NCBI RefSeq assembly: GCF_001667505.1 | Contig: NZ_LZHZ01000023.1 | Span: 20,861 to 84,860, forward strand | Reading direction: 5' to 3' | Source of the DNA: Mycobacterium sp. ACS1612 | GTDB taxonomy: Bacteria > Actinomycetota > Actinomycetes > Mycobacteriales > Mycobacteriaceae | Length of the DNA: 64,000 nt | Part shown: one piece after another, positions 16,730-25,771 of the stretch | Layout: every line of letters starts with the position of its first letter | Position numbering within the stretch: position 1 is the stretch's first letter | The notes under the pieces: model-generated | Seen by the model: only the letters and a program-made list of their open reading frames with translations | What the model was told of the DNA's origin: nothing | Database searches by the model: none | Translations under genes and position numbers: made by a program

Positions 16730-18103
16730 ATGCCGCTAACGGACGGCCAGGTGATCGCCGGTTACACGATTCTGCGATCGCTCGGTGCTGGCGGGATGGG
16801 CGAGGTGTATCTGGCCCAGCATCCGCGGTTGCCGCGCCGCGACGCGCTGAAGGTTCTGTCGGCCACGGTCTGTTCCGAAAGCGAGTACCGCGAGCGGTTC
16901 AACCGCGAAGCCGATGTTGCCGCCACGCTGTGGCATCCGCACATCGTCGAGGTGCACGACCGCGGCGACGTCGACGGCCAGCTGTGGATCTCGATGGACT
17001 ACGTCGAGGGCACCGATGCCGGGCGGCTGCTCGCCGAGCAGTTCCCGAACGGTATGCCCGCCGACGAGGTGGTGCGCATCGTCACCGCTGTCGCCGACGC
17101 GCTCGACTACGCCCACCAGAAAGGCCTGCTGCACCGCGATGTGAAACCGGCCAACATCCTGATGGCAAATCATGACACTGACAGCGAGCGGATCATGTTG
17201 GCCGACTTCGGGATTGCCCGCTGGATCGGCGAACCGAGCGTGCTGACCGGAACGAACATGACGGTGGGCACCGTGTCGTACTCCGCACCCGAGCAACTCA
17301 AGGGCGAGGAGATCGACGGACGCGCCGACCAGTACGCGCTGGCCGCCACCGCATTCCAGTTGCTCACCGGCACACCACCTTTCCAGCACTCGAACCCAGC
17401 CGTGGTGATCAGCAAGCACCTGACGGCCGCGCCGCCGCAGATCGGCACCCGACGGCCGGAGTTGTCCAGCCTGGGACCGGTGTTCGACAAGGCGCTGTCG
17501 AAGTCACCGAAGGACCGCTACGACCGGTGCATCGACTTCGCCCGCGCGCTCGCCCACCACATCGGTAGCGAGGACCGACAGCGCATCGCCGACGAGACCC
17601 AGTTGGCGATTCCGGCGACGGGCCCCAGGCACGCCAGAGCACAGACCGACTCCCGCCACCGCATCCTGATCGGCGTCGCTGCCGCGCTTGTCGTGATCGC
17701 GGTCGCGGCAATCGGTTTCGTACTGTTCGACCACACGCGTGACCGCAGCTCAGAAGCCCGACCGCAGCCGACGTCGGCGCGGCAGGCACCTGCGCCGCCG
17801 GCCGACGTCACGCTGCCGGTGGTGGTGGTCGGCACCAACTGCGCGACGTTGGGCGCGGCCGGCATCACCGAAAGTGGCGCGCCGGCCTACTGTGCACACC
17901 TGCCGACCACGAACGGAACCATCTGGTCGCTCTATCCTGGCGAGATCTCCAGTCCGACCGCCACGGCGGGCCCGAATGACGAGGTGTACCCGTCGGAGAC
18001 TGAGGGGCCGGTACTGGTTTGCATGGAGCAGACCGGCAAGTCGCGCCTCGAGTGCCACGACCAGATCGTGGAAGGCAACGCGACGGCCAACCCGACGTCA
18101 TGA
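16730..18103 (+). CDS. Receptor-type Ser/Thr protein kinase, PknF-like
   Basis: Transmembrane Hanks-type kinase, 457 residues. Kinase domain ~11-270: glycine loop GAGGMGEVYLA (19-29), ATP-lysine Lys41 (ALKVL), HRDVKPANIL with catalytic Asp137, LADFGIARW, activation loop with LTGTNMTVGTVSYSAPEQ. One transmembrane helix follows at ~302-324 (RILIGVAAALVVIAVAAIGF). The extracytoplasmic domain of ~130 residues has a Pro/Ala linker and five cysteines (TNCATLG, AYCAHL, VLVCMEQ, RLECHD) but no PASTA repeats. The N-terminus (MPLTDGQVIAGYTIL... HPRLPRRDALKVL) resembles PknF more than PknA/B. It lies downstream of FadD32 and Pks13, enzymes known as kinase targets; a link is inference. The exact orthologue was not determined. 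Confidence 0.9.
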   Translation: MPLTDGQVIAGYTILRSLGAGGMGEVYLAQHPRLPRRDALKVLSATVCSESEYRERFNREADVAATLWHPHIVEVHDRGDVDGQLWISMDYVEGTDAGRLLAEQFPNGMPADEVVRIVTAVADALDYAHQKGLLHRDVKPANILMANHDTDSERIMLADFGIARWIGEPSVLTGTNMTVGTVSYSAPEQLKGEEIDGRADQYALAATAFQLLTGTPPFQHSNPAVVISKHLTAAPPQIGTRRPELSSLGPVFDKALSKSPKDRYDRCIDFARALAHHIGSEDRQRIADETQLAIPATGPRHARAQTDSRHRILIGVAAALVVIAVAAIGFVLFDHTRDRSSEARPQPTSARQAPAPPADVTLPVVVVGTNCATLGAAGITESGAPAYCAHLPTTNGTIWSLYPGEISSPTATAGPNDEVYPSETEGPVLVCMEQTGKSRLECHDQIVEGNATANPTS

Positions 18104-18107
18104 CGTC

Positions 18108-18860
18108 TCAGCGGCGAACCCATCGCACAATGACGGTGCCGTCGGCGCCGAGCAGCACCGTTTTGCGCTGCATGTGAATCTCGACGTGGTCGGCCGCGGT
18201 GGCGACGCGGCGAGCGGGCCCGGCGACCATCATGGGGCTGGTGGTCAGGCACAGTTCGTCGATTTCGTTGTCGGCCACCAATTGTGAGAAGAAGGTGGGC
18301 CCGCCCTCGACGAGTACGCGGTTCAATCCGAGCTCGCTGAGCCCGTTGCGGACCGCAGCAGAACCGATCTGACCCGGTGGCATCTTCCTGACGATCGCCC
18401 CGGATGCCTCGAGTTCAAGGCGGGTGGACTCGTCGGCGCTCGCGGAGACGAACACGATGGGCGGTGTCGGATTGTCCAGCAACTGCTGCGAGATGACACC
18501 ACGGCTGGACACCACCGCCACCTGCACTTCTGGCGAAAGGCCACGCGACGAACGCCAGGCTTTGGCCTCGGCGCTGAGTTGAATGTCGGTGTAGGGCTTG
18601 GCCTTCGCGGTGGTGGCGCCGACCAGTATCACGTCCGCGACCTCCCGTAGTCGGGTAAAGACCCGCCGATCGGTCGGCGTGCCCAACTTCCGGCCCGCAC
18701 CGTCGAGTGTCACCGCGCCGTCGATGCTGGCGATGAAGTTCGCTCGAAGGAGAGGACGGTCGAGATCCTGCGGATAGGCCAGCAATTCGCGTAGCTCGTC
18801 ATCGGTGAGTGTCTCCGCTTCGTGCGAAGTCGAACGTGACATCCCGGCAAAAGCGGTCAT
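18108..18860 (-). CDS. RibD-like pyrimidine/dihydrofolate reductase family protein (Rv2671-like)
   Basis: 250-residue single-domain member of the RibD_C/DHFR-fold reductases; it lacks the N-terminal deaminase of true RibD. Family signs: LRANFIASIDGAVTLDG near the start, RLREVADVILVGATTAKAKPY, PEVQVAVVSSRG, and the NADPH-site pattern NRVLVEGGPTFFSQLV. The M. tuberculosis homologue Rv2671 can replace dihydrofolate reductase when overexpressed and then gives para-aminosalicylate resistance. Its ATG overlaps the stop of the MFS exporter gene (ATGA), so it is the third gene of the folE operon. Whether it acts on a pterin or a pyrimidine cannot be read from the sequence. Confidence 0.85.
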   Translation of the reverse strand: MTAFAGMSRSTSHEAETLTDDELRELLAYPQDLDRPLLRANFIASIDGAVTLDGAGRKLGTPTDRRVFTRLREVADVILVGATTAKAKPYTDIQLSAEAKAWRSSRGLSPEVQVAVVSSRGVISQQLLDNPTPPIVFVSASADESTRLELEASGAIVRKMPPGQIGSAAVRNGLSELGLNRVLVEGGPTFFSQLVADNEIDELCLTTSPMMVAGPARRVATAADHVEIHMQRKTVLLGADGTVIVRWVRR

Positions 18861-20251
18861 AGTGCGGCGCTCACATTCCTTGGTTGGGGTACCACCGTGC
18901 GCGGTGCGGGTGTCCGGTGGCCGACGAGAAAAAGTGCGGTCATCGCGCCGAGCACCGCTACGGCGGCGGGCAGGAGCATCGATCCTCGGAGCGACGTCGA
19001 AACCATCAACGGCGCGATGCAGGCGCTGCCGAGCACAGCCCCGACTTGGCGGACGGTGTTGTAGACAGCCGACCCCGCGCCTGCAAGATCAACAGGTACG
19101 GCCCGAGATGCGCTGACGGCCAACGGTTCCCACACCATCGCACCCGCCGCGCCCAGCAGCGTCAGCGGCAGCATCAACCGCCAGACCGGCGTACTCGGGG
19201 TCATCTCCGCCGCAAGCCAGAACGTGGCGATCGCCAGGATCGCGAAGCCGAACCCGACTACGGGGCGAGGCTGGACCCGGTCGACGAGTTGTCCGACCGG
19301 ACGTGCCAGCACGCCGGTGGCTACGGCCATCGGTGTAGTGACAAGCGCCGCGCGCAGCGGTGACAGCCCCGTCGTGTCCTGCAGGTAGAACATCAGCGGA
19401 ATACCGCATGCCATCGCCGCGAAGCTCATCATCGCGATGCCGGCGCTTGATATCCCGAAGTCGCGGTGCCGGAACAGGGTCAACGGGATCAGCGGTTCAC
19501 GTTTCTGGACTGACTGCCAGACGACGAACGCGACCAGCACCGCAAGACCGCCGCCGACGACACCCCAGATCCACACCGCCCGCCCGTGGTCCTGGCCTTC
19601 CTGTAAACCGAACACCAGCAGGCATATCCCGGTGCAGGACAGCACAACGCCGAGCATGTCCAGCCGGTAGCGCCGACCAGGCAGCGCTGGGACCAGCCAC
19701 AAGGCCAGGCCGAGTCCGGCGAGGCCAATCGGGACGTTGATGTAGAAGATCCACCGCCAGCCAAGGACATCCACCAGGAGGCCGCCCACCAACGGGCCGA
19801 CGAACATGCCGATTCCGGCGGTGGCGCCCCACACACTCATCGCGACACCGCGCCGTTCCGGCGGGAAGGTGCGGGTGATCGCCGACAATGTCTGCGGCGT
19901 GATCAGCGCTGCGCCGACGCCCTGCGCGACGCGTCCTGCGATCAGCATTTCAATCGATCCGGCCATCCCACACCACACCGACGACGCTGTGAACAGCGCG
20001 AGGCCCACCAGGTAGACGCTCTTCGGCCCGAACCGGTCGCCGACGCGTCCGCCCACGAGCATCAGCGCCGCGAACGCCAGGAGATAAGCACTGGTCACCC
20101 AGACGACCGCGTCGTAGGTGGCGCTGAAGTGTTGTTTGACGACCGGGTTGGCCACCGTGACGACGGTCGAGTCGACGACGATGAGAAAGAAGCCGACCAT
20201 CATCGCCCACATGGCCCGCAGCGGGTGACTGCCCATCGGTGATGCGGTCAC
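18857..20251 (-). CDS. MFS drug exporter, DHA2 type (14 transmembrane segments)
   Basis: 464-residue proton-driven exporter of the EmrB/QacA class. Motif C region GPLVGGLLVDVLGWRWIFYI, motif A-like loop GGRVGDRFGPKSVYLVG and the motif D-like start VDSTVVTVANPVV are visible, with about 14 hydrophobic spans. GTG 20251 is preferred because GGGAG stands seven bases upstream; ATG 20236 is the alternative, and an extension to 20359 would run into folE. The gene begins 4 bases after the folE stop and its own stop overlaps the reductase start. The operon suggests an exported substrate linked to pterin or folate chemistry, but the transported molecule is unknown. Confidence 0.88.
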   Translation of the reverse strand: MTASPMGSHPLRAMWAMMVGFFLIVVDSTVVTVANPVVKQHFSATYDAVVWVTSAYLLAFAALMLVGGRVGDRFGPKSVYLVGLALFTASSVWCGMAGSIEMLIAGRVAQGVGAALITPQTLSAITRTFPPERRGVAMSVWGATAGIGMFVGPLVGGLLVDVLGWRWIFYINVPIGLAGLGLALWLVPALPGRRYRLDMLGVVLSCTGICLLVFGLQEGQDHGRAVWIWGVVGGGLAVLVAFVVWQSVQKREPLIPLTLFRHRDFGISSAGIAMMSFAAMACGIPLMFYLQDTTGLSPLRAALVTTPMAVATGVLARPVGQLVDRVQPRPVVGFGFAILAIATFWLAAEMTPSTPVWRLMLPLTLLGAAGAMVWEPLAVSASRAVPVDLAGAGSAVYNTVRQVGAVLGSACIAPLMVSTSLRGSMLLPAAVAVLGAMTALFLVGHRTPAPRTVVPQPRNVSAAL

Positions 20252-20255
20252 GGGA

Positions 20256-20876
20256 TCACTCCCGCAGCAGATGCAGCGCCTCAGCGCGTGACGCCGCGTC
20301 GGTGGCGAACTGGCCGCGCACCGCAGACGTGGTGGTGACCGCTCCTGGCTTTCGGACACCGCGCATCGCCATGCAGAGGTGTTCGGCCTCGATGACGACT
20401 ATGACTCCGCGGGCATTCATTTTGCGCATAAAAGCGTCAGCGATTTGCCCGGTGAGTCTTTCCTGCACCTGCGGACGCCTGGCATACAAGTCGACTAATC
20501 GCGCAATCTTCGACAGACCTGTCACTCGCCCGTCTTCGCCAGGAAGATAGCCGACATGTGCGACTCCGTGGAATGAAACCAGGTGATGTTCGCATGTGGA
20601 GTACATCGGGATTTGCTTGACTAGCACGAGCTCGCCATGTTGCTCGTCGAACACCGTGCTCAGGACGTCTTCCGGATCGGTGTACAGGCCTGCGAACGTC
20701 TCGCGGTAGGCGCGCGCCACCCGGGCCGGGGTGTCCTTCAAGCCATCGCGGTGCGGATCCTCCCCGAGGGCGACCAGCAGGTCGAAAATGGCGGCCTCAA
20801 CGCCTGCCTGATCGAAAGTGCGAGCCGACTTCAATTTCGCGTGAGGTGTTTGTGACACTTCCCTTGACTGCAGCAC
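20256..20876 (-). CDS. folE: GTP cyclohydrolase I (probably a second copy)
   Basis: Converts GTP to 7,8-dihydroneopterin triphosphate, the entry to folate and pterins. 206 residues, full family length. The zinc ligands are present: STCEHHLV (Cys and His) and [10 protein letters not shown] (Cys); other signatures are [27 protein letters not shown]-like [18 protein letters not shown] and [11 protein letters not shown]. The protein should therefore be active. The start is GTG 20876 with AAGGGG five bases upstream. In mycobacteria the housekeeping folE lies beside ftsH and folP1; none of those genes is here, so this is likely a paralogue. It heads an operon with an MFS exporter and a RibD-like reductase. 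Confidence 0.93.
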   Translation of the reverse strand: MLQSREVSQTPHAKLKSARTFDQAGVEAAIFDLLVALGEDPHRDGLKDTPARVARAYRETFAGLYTDPEDVLSTVFDEQHGELVLVKQIPMYSTCEHHLVSFHGVAHVGYLPGEDGRVTGLSKIARLVDLYARRPQVQERLTGQIADAFMRKMNARGVIVVIEAEHLCMAMRGVRKPGAVTTTSAVRGQFATDAASRAEALHLLRE

Positions 20877-20902
20877 AATTACCCCTTCGCAACACCAGGG
20901 AA

Positions 20903-20926
20903 CGCAGCAGATAATCGTTTGCTGCG
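20903..20926. promoter_or_regulatory. 24-bp inverted repeat upstream of folE
   Basis: CGCAGCA (20903-20909) and TGCTGCG (20920-20926) form perfect 7-bp arms around GATAATCGTT. It lies 27 bases before the folE start, in an AT-rich 173-base spacer shared with the divergent reductase gene. It may be an operator for an unlinked regulator or a hairpin in the folE leader. The AT-rich centre is reminiscent of Fur-family boxes, but the match is not strong enough to name one. Confidence 0.5.
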
Positions 20927-21049
20927 CGAAACATTTACGAATAGCCGTATTAACTAGTAGCAGAGCGTTTACGGCTGCGTCATAGTTTTCAATAACTCCG
21001 CCCCAGGACGGCGCGACGAGTTTCGCACGCGCGGCATGTCTGCAACTGC

Positions 21050-21655
21050 ATGAGGAAAATCACCGCAGGCATGTTCATTGCCCTCGACGGCGTCGTCGAA
21101 GCGCCGGATCAGTGGCACTTCCCGTATTTCAACGACGAGATGGGCGCGGCGGTGGGCGGCCAACTGGGGGCGGCGGACACCATACTGCTCGGCCGCGAGA
21201 CATACGACAGTTTCGCGGGGGCGTGGCCGGCTCGGGAGGCCGACGGCAGTCAGGACGCGGAGTTCGCGAAGAAGCTGGGCGACACCCGCAAGATCGTGGT
21301 GTCGCGGCAAGACCTGAAGTTCACCTGGCGCAACTCCGAACAGCTCGAGGGCGATCTCGTCGAAGCGAGCACGGCGCTCAAGAACGAACCCGGCGGCGAT
21401 ATCGCGATCAGCGGGTCGGTCTCCGTGGTCCGTCAACTGCTGGCCGCCGGGTTGCTCGACGAACTGCATCTGCTGGTGCATCCGATCGTCGTCGGCAAGG
21501 GCATGCGGCTGTTCGACGACGGCCAATCGATCCCGTTGCAGTTGATGTCCTCTCAGACGTTTGACACGGGCGTGCTGTACCTCGTGTACGGCCCCGCTGA
21601 AGCGTCGGCCGCCGCAGGCTACGACGAGGCGAAAGCACACTTGCCGCAGAGGTGA
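21050..21655 (+). CDS. Dihydrofolate reductase-fold family protein (RibD C-terminal domain)
   Basis: 201-residue soluble reductase of the YwjB/YyaP-like DHFR superfamily. It starts [19 protein letters not shown], then has [29 protein letters not shown], the NADPH-binding [16 protein letters not shown], and [17 protein letters not shown], all family hallmarks. It is transcribed away from folE across a 173-base spacer, so a DHFR-fold reductase lies on each side of the folE start region. No clear ribosome binding site precedes the ATG. The substrate is unknown; many members are annotated only as pyrimidine or dihydrofolate reductase-like. It ends 6 bases from the convergent MBL gene. Confidence 0.85.
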   Translation: MRKITAGMFIALDGVVEAPDQWHFPYFNDEMGAAVGGQLGAADTILLGRETYDSFAGAWPAREADGSQDAEFAKKLGDTRKIVVSRQDLKFTWRNSEQLEGDLVEASTALKNEPGGDIAISGSVSVVRQLLAAGLLDELHLLVHPIVVGKGMRLFDDGQSIPLQLMSSQTFDTGVLYLVYGPAEASAAAGYDEAKAHLPQR

Positions 21656-21661
21656 GCGGCC

Positions 21662-22564
21662 CTAGATCTCCGGTAACTCCAGCCAGTCGTCGATCATGAA
21701 CGCATCCCCGCGAGCCACCACCGTGGCACCGCCGTGGCCCGGATAGTGCGCGGGAATCACCGAAGCCCGCCGTCGGGACGCCTCGGTCAGCACCCGCTTC
21801 CGCGTCACCGCCGCCTCCGCGAAATTCTCGTCGAACGCGCACGGATCCGTGGGCCGGTGCAATTGGATCGGGCAGTGCGTCAGGTCGCCGACGAACACCG
21901 CGGGCTTACCGGCGTCCAGCCAGAGCACCGACGAACCCGGCGTGTGTCCCGGTGCGGGCCGCAACCGCAGCGACGACGACACCTCTAGATCATCGGCCCA
22001 CAACTCGATCTGCTCCTGCACCGGTGAGACGCTGTCCTCGAACGCAATTCGCCAACCTGCCTGCCGGGCCGCGTCCGCTTCGGTACGCGGCGCAAGCCAG
22101 TTGCCGGCGTTGTCAGGGTGAAAGAAGCGATAGTCGGCCTCGGGCATCAAGTACCGCGCATTCGGGAACGTCGGCACCCACGCATCGCCGCGTCTGGTCG
22201 TGTTCCAGCCGACGTGATCGGAGTGGATGTGCGTGTTCACCACGACGTCCACGGCGTCGGGTTCGACACCCGCAACGCCCAGCGCGGCAAGAAAATTCGT
22301 GTCGAGGTGGTCCAGCGGCGGCATCGCGGGCCTTGCCTTTCCGTTGCCTGCGCCGGTGTCCACCAGCACGATCAGCCCGTCCACCTGCACCACCCAGGTC
22401 TGCAGTGCGATACGCCACCCGGCGTCGGTCCAGAACGTCGGCGTGAACTCCTGTGCCCACCCGTCGCGTGGCGTGGCCGGGAACAGTTCCAACGGCAATC
22501 CGTCGACCTGCCACTCGACCACGCGGGTCAGCGCCGCGTTGCCGAGCCGGATCCGGTCGGCCAC
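21662..22564 (-). CDS. MBL-fold metallo-hydrolase
   Basis: 300-residue metallo-beta-lactamase-fold hydrolase. Two-metal motif NTHIHSDHVGWN (~residues 110-121), second metal histidine in PAPGHTPGSSVLW, bridging Asp in AVFVGDLTHCPIQ, and a late His in VIPAHYPGHGG. The pattern is that of soluble lactonase/hydrolase-like members; the substrate cannot be told. The GTG start follows the embB stop with no space (TAAGTG), so translation is probably coupled to the emb operon. That would make it the last gene of the arabinan operon here, which is not the arrangement I know from M. tuberculosis. Confidence 0.85.
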   Translation of the reverse strand: MADRIRLGNAALTRVVEWQVDGLPLELFPATPRDGWAQEFTPTFWTDAGWRIALQTWVVQVDGLIVLVDTGAGNGKARPAMPPLDHLDTNFLAALGVAGVEPDAVDVVVNTHIHSDHVGWNTTRRGDAWVPTFPNARYLMPEADYRFFHPDNAGNWLAPRTEADAARQAGWRIAFEDSVSPVQEQIELWADDLEVSSSLRLRPAPGHTPGSSVLWLDAGKPAVFVGDLTHCPIQLHRPTDPCAFDENFAEAAVTRKRVLTEASRRRASVIPAHYPGHGGATVVARGDAFMIDDWLELPEI

Positions 22565-25500
22565 TTACGGTCCGATGCGGATCTTGCCCGGCGACCACAG
22601 CCCACTGCGGGTCTCGGTGCCGAAGTCGATCTGCGCGGGCTGGGCGTCGCGGGCATCGGGCGTCATCTCGAACCTGCGCAGTGAACCCCAGTCGCGGCCC
22701 CAGTCATTGGACAGGTACGTCGCCATCACGCGTGCCCGCAACAGCAGGTCGGTGATACCGAGCAGGCCGCCATTGAGACCGTCCTCCCAGGTGTCGGTGT
22801 CCTTGCGCTTGGCGTTGTAGTCCGGTGTGATGCGGAACTTCGGAATCTCGGTGACCCCGTTGGCGTGCAGCATCGGCTGTTGGCACGGGAAGGCAAGGCC
22901 GACCGCCCAGTCCATCAACACCGGTTGTGTCGAGCCGACGTACTCCTGCACCGACCGCAACTCCGGCGCCCGCGGCGGCGTGATCGCCACCCAGTCGCCC
23001 TGCGTCAGCGACAAGTCCTCGGCAACCACCCGCACCGCGACGGCGTCCGCCGGAATCTGGGCACGCGGGAATCGCAGATTGCGCCATGACGGAATCGGCC
23101 CGAGGTCGTACGGCACCAACCTGCCCGCGGGCACAGGAGCACCGTCGGGTCCCGGCCGGGCGTACTCCAATTCGACCTTCTGGCCCTCGGTTCGACCGTT
23201 GAACACGCTGTCGCCGGTGATGGTGCCCGCCGCGGTGATCACCACGAGCGGATGCGCGGCGTCGCGTGGCGGCAGCTGATACCAGGCCGAGGTCAACCGG
23301 CTCTGCTGCTGCGGCCCCTCGACGTAGGTGCCCGCCACCGGAACCCGCGCCGGGTCGAGGCCGTACGGCAGTGGCACCGTCGACCCGTTGACTCCCGGCG
23401 TCTTCAGAGCGGTGGGCTGATCCCAGTCGTAGTCGGTGCCCGGCATCGGCAGGTTCATCCGAATGGTCTCGGCGACAATCTTTTCCGGCACTCCGTCAGG
23501 TGTGAAGCCCACCGGCTTGTCGCCGCCGAGCGGGCCAAGCGGGCCGTAGTTGCCGGCTAGCGGTTTCAAGAACCCGTCGTTGGGATCGGGCTCGACGAGC
23601 ACGTCGTCGGCCAAACCGCAGCCGCCGGTGAAGGCGCGCAGATTGGCCCACGCGTTCGAGTAGGTCGGGTACTGGCGCACGATCCCCGCGGTCATCGAAC
23701 CGACGAACACCAGCACCATGAAGCCGGCCGCGACCGGGATGGGTGCGGCGGTCAGTGTGCGCGCGATGCGGCCCTCGCCGTGGTCGCGGGCCACGAAGTG
23801 CAGCCACGCGGCGTAGATCGCGGTGGCGGCGAACAGCAGGAAGAAGATGAAACTGGCTGTCAGGCCTGCGATCTTGGGAGTCGCGTTGTTGAACGGCACG
23901 CCGTAGCTGGACACGTACCACCAGCCGTTGGTGGTGGCGAAACACAGCGCGAGGGTGAAGAACACCGCGGCAAGGAACGCCATCCGGTTACGTGACCACC
24001 GCATCACGGCGGGCGAGACCAGCACGGTGGCCACTGCGGCCATCGCGGCACCCACCGCGGCGAACAGACCGAAGTGGTGCACCCACTTGGTCGGGGTGAA
24101 CATCAGGAAGAACATCGTGCCGAAGATGATGCCGATCAACCGCCACACCGGACCGCGCGCCACCCCGGGAACGCGCTTGCGTCGCAACAGGATGAACATC
24201 GCGGCGAACAGCGACAGCGCGGTGAAGAAGAAGCCGAATCGCCGCGACAGCGAACCGTCCACCGTCGGCAGGAACAGGTAGTAGTAGCGCAGGTTCTCCG
24301 TGTACCACGCCTGGCTCGGGCCGATCGCGGTGCGAATCCTGGTGGCCTCCAACACCGTCGCCAGCGTTTGGTCGGCGAACACCACGGTGAGGATTACGGT
24401 GCCTGCGGCCAGCAGGGGTGCGACGAGTGGCCAGGTGCCGACGGTCCGATGCCTCTTCACCAGGATCCGCAGGATCGGCCTGCCGCCCGCCAGCAGCGCA
24501 GCAACCGCGATCAGCCCGGTCGGCTGGATGCCCAACGTGAACGCAGCCGTCAGGATCGCCAGTGCCGCAGGCGTCATCCGGCTGGAGATGATCGCGCGTT
24601 CGATCAGCACGTAGGTGATCAGTGCGCCGGTCGCGATCTGCCCCTCGGGGCGCAGGCCGTTGTTGAACGGCATCCAGGCGCCGAGCAGCACCAGACCGGC
24701 GGCCCACACCGCGGGCTTGCTGGCCGCCACCGCGGGCCCGAGTCGGGGCAGCACCTCGCGCGACAGCAACAGCCAGCACACGATTCCGCAGACCAGGTCG
24801 GGCAGCCGGATCCAGATGCTGGCATCGCTGACACCGGTCATCACCGCCAGCAGGTTGTAGTACCAGCCGAACGGGTCCTCGGGACTGCCGAACCAGCGGA
24901 AGTAGTTCGACATGTAGCCGGCATGCCCTGCGACGCGGGCCATCTGCAGGATGTAGCCGTCGTCCGACGAGTTGGCGCCGATCACGTGCCAGACCACGAA
25001 GCCGCCGATCACCACGACGTCGGTGGCGGAGAAGGTGCGCCAGCGCTGCGGGATCCAGCGCTGCATCCGGCGGCCGTCGAGTCGGTCCAGCCGCCACAAC
25101 GCGACCAGCGCGATCACCGTCGACACGATCGCCAGCAGCATCGCGGTCAGCTTCAAAGCCGTTGGCTTGGTGGAGAATCGGGTGTCGATCGCGGCCGACG
25201 CGGTCAATCCGGGCGGTGCCGGTCCGGTCAGGTCGCTGAAGATGCCGACGATAGACGGGCGCAGATTCGGATCGGGGAAACCGGACCGCTGATCGGAGCC
25301 TGTCTTCGGATCGGTGAGCCCGACAAACGTGGCGAACGTGCCCGCCTCCGACGAGGTGATCTCGATGCGCTGACAGCCTGCTGCCCTATCCCGCGGCACG
25401 CTGGCGATCACCACGTTGCGGTCGGTGATGTCGACTCGCTGCCGGTTGACGTTGACGAACAGCGACTGCAACGCGGCCTGTTTACCGTCCTTCGGCGCGG

Positions 25501-25771
25501 TGCTCAGCACCGTCCCGCCCGCGGGCGGCATCGTGCGGATCACCTCACACGGCACCGTGACGGTCATGGTCACCGGCACCTGCGAAATCAGCGGCGCGGT
25601 CACGTTGTTGAGCTGACCGTCTTGCGGCCAGTTCAGCGTCGCGGTGGTCTGCACGACCGGCAGCAGCGGCGTCGCGACCGAGAGGATGAAGCCGATCAGG
25701 CCCGCGATCGTCGCCGTCCAGCGGGCGATCTTCACGTCGCTCGTCATGGCCCTAGTCGTGGCCCCGCTCAT
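22565..25771 (-). CDS. embB: Arabinosyltransferase EmbB
   Basis: GT-C arabinofuranosyltransferase that builds the arabinan of arabinogalactan from DPA; the main ethambutol target. 1068 residues: about 13 membrane spans up to ~residue 680, then a periplasmic carbohydrate-binding C-terminal region. Seen: [17 protein letters not shown] with the catalytic Asp pair, and [13 protein letters not shown], where Met311 corresponds to M. tuberculosis Met306. [12 protein letters not shown] holds the glycine matching Gly406. Both resistance hot spots carry the susceptible residue. The C-terminus has [20 protein letters not shown] and ends [13 protein letters not shown]. The ATG overlaps the embA stop (ATGA); an MBL hydrolase is joined behind. 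Confidence 0.96.
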   Translation of the reverse strand: MSGATTRAMTSDVKIARWTATIAGLIGFILSVATPLLPVVQTTATLNWPQDGQLNNVTAPLISQVPVTMTVTVPCEVIRTMPPAGGTVLSTAPKDGKQAALQSLFVNVNRQRVDITDRNVVIASVPRDRAAGCQRIEITSSEAGTFATFVGLTDPKTGSDQRSGFPDPNLRPSIVGIFSDLTGPAPPGLTASAAIDTRFSTKPTALKLTAMLLAIVSTVIALVALWRLDRLDGRRMQRWIPQRWRTFSATDVVVIGGFVVWHVIGANSSDDGYILQMARVAGHAGYMSNYFRWFGSPEDPFGWYYNLLAVMTGVSDASIWIRLPDLVCGIVCWLLLSREVLPRLGPAVAASKPAVWAAGLVLLGAWMPFNNGLRPEGQIATGALITYVLIERAIISSRMTPAALAILTAAFTLGIQPTGLIAVAALLAGGRPILRILVKRHRTVGTWPLVAPLLAAGTVILTVVFADQTLATVLEATRIRTAIGPSQAWYTENLRYYYLFLPTVDGSLSRRFGFFFTALSLFAAMFILLRRKRVPGVARGPVWRLIGIIFGTMFFLMFTPTKWVHHFGLFAAVGAAMAAVATVLVSPAVMRWSRNRMAFLAAVFFTLALCFATTNGWWYVSSYGVPFNNATPKIAGLTASFIFFLLFAATAIYAAWLHFVARDHGEGRIARTLTAAPIPVAAGFMVLVFVGSMTAGIVRQYPTYSNAWANLRAFTGGCGLADDVLVEPDPNDGFLKPLAGNYGPLGPLGGDKPVGFTPDGVPEKIVAETIRMNLPMPGTDYDWDQPTALKTPGVNGSTVPLPYGLDPARVPVAGTYVEGPQQQSRLTSAWYQLPPRDAAHPLVVITAAGTITGDSVFNGRTEGQKVELEYARPGPDGAPVPAGRLVPYDLGPIPSWRNLRFPRAQIPADAVAVRVVAEDLSLTQGDWVAITPPRAPELRSVQEYVGSTQPVLMDWAVGLAFPCQQPMLHANGVTEIPKFRITPDYNAKRKDTDTWEDGLNGGLLGITDLLLRARVMATYLSNDWGRDWGSLRRFEMTPDARDAQPAQIDFGTETRSGLWSPGKIRIGP

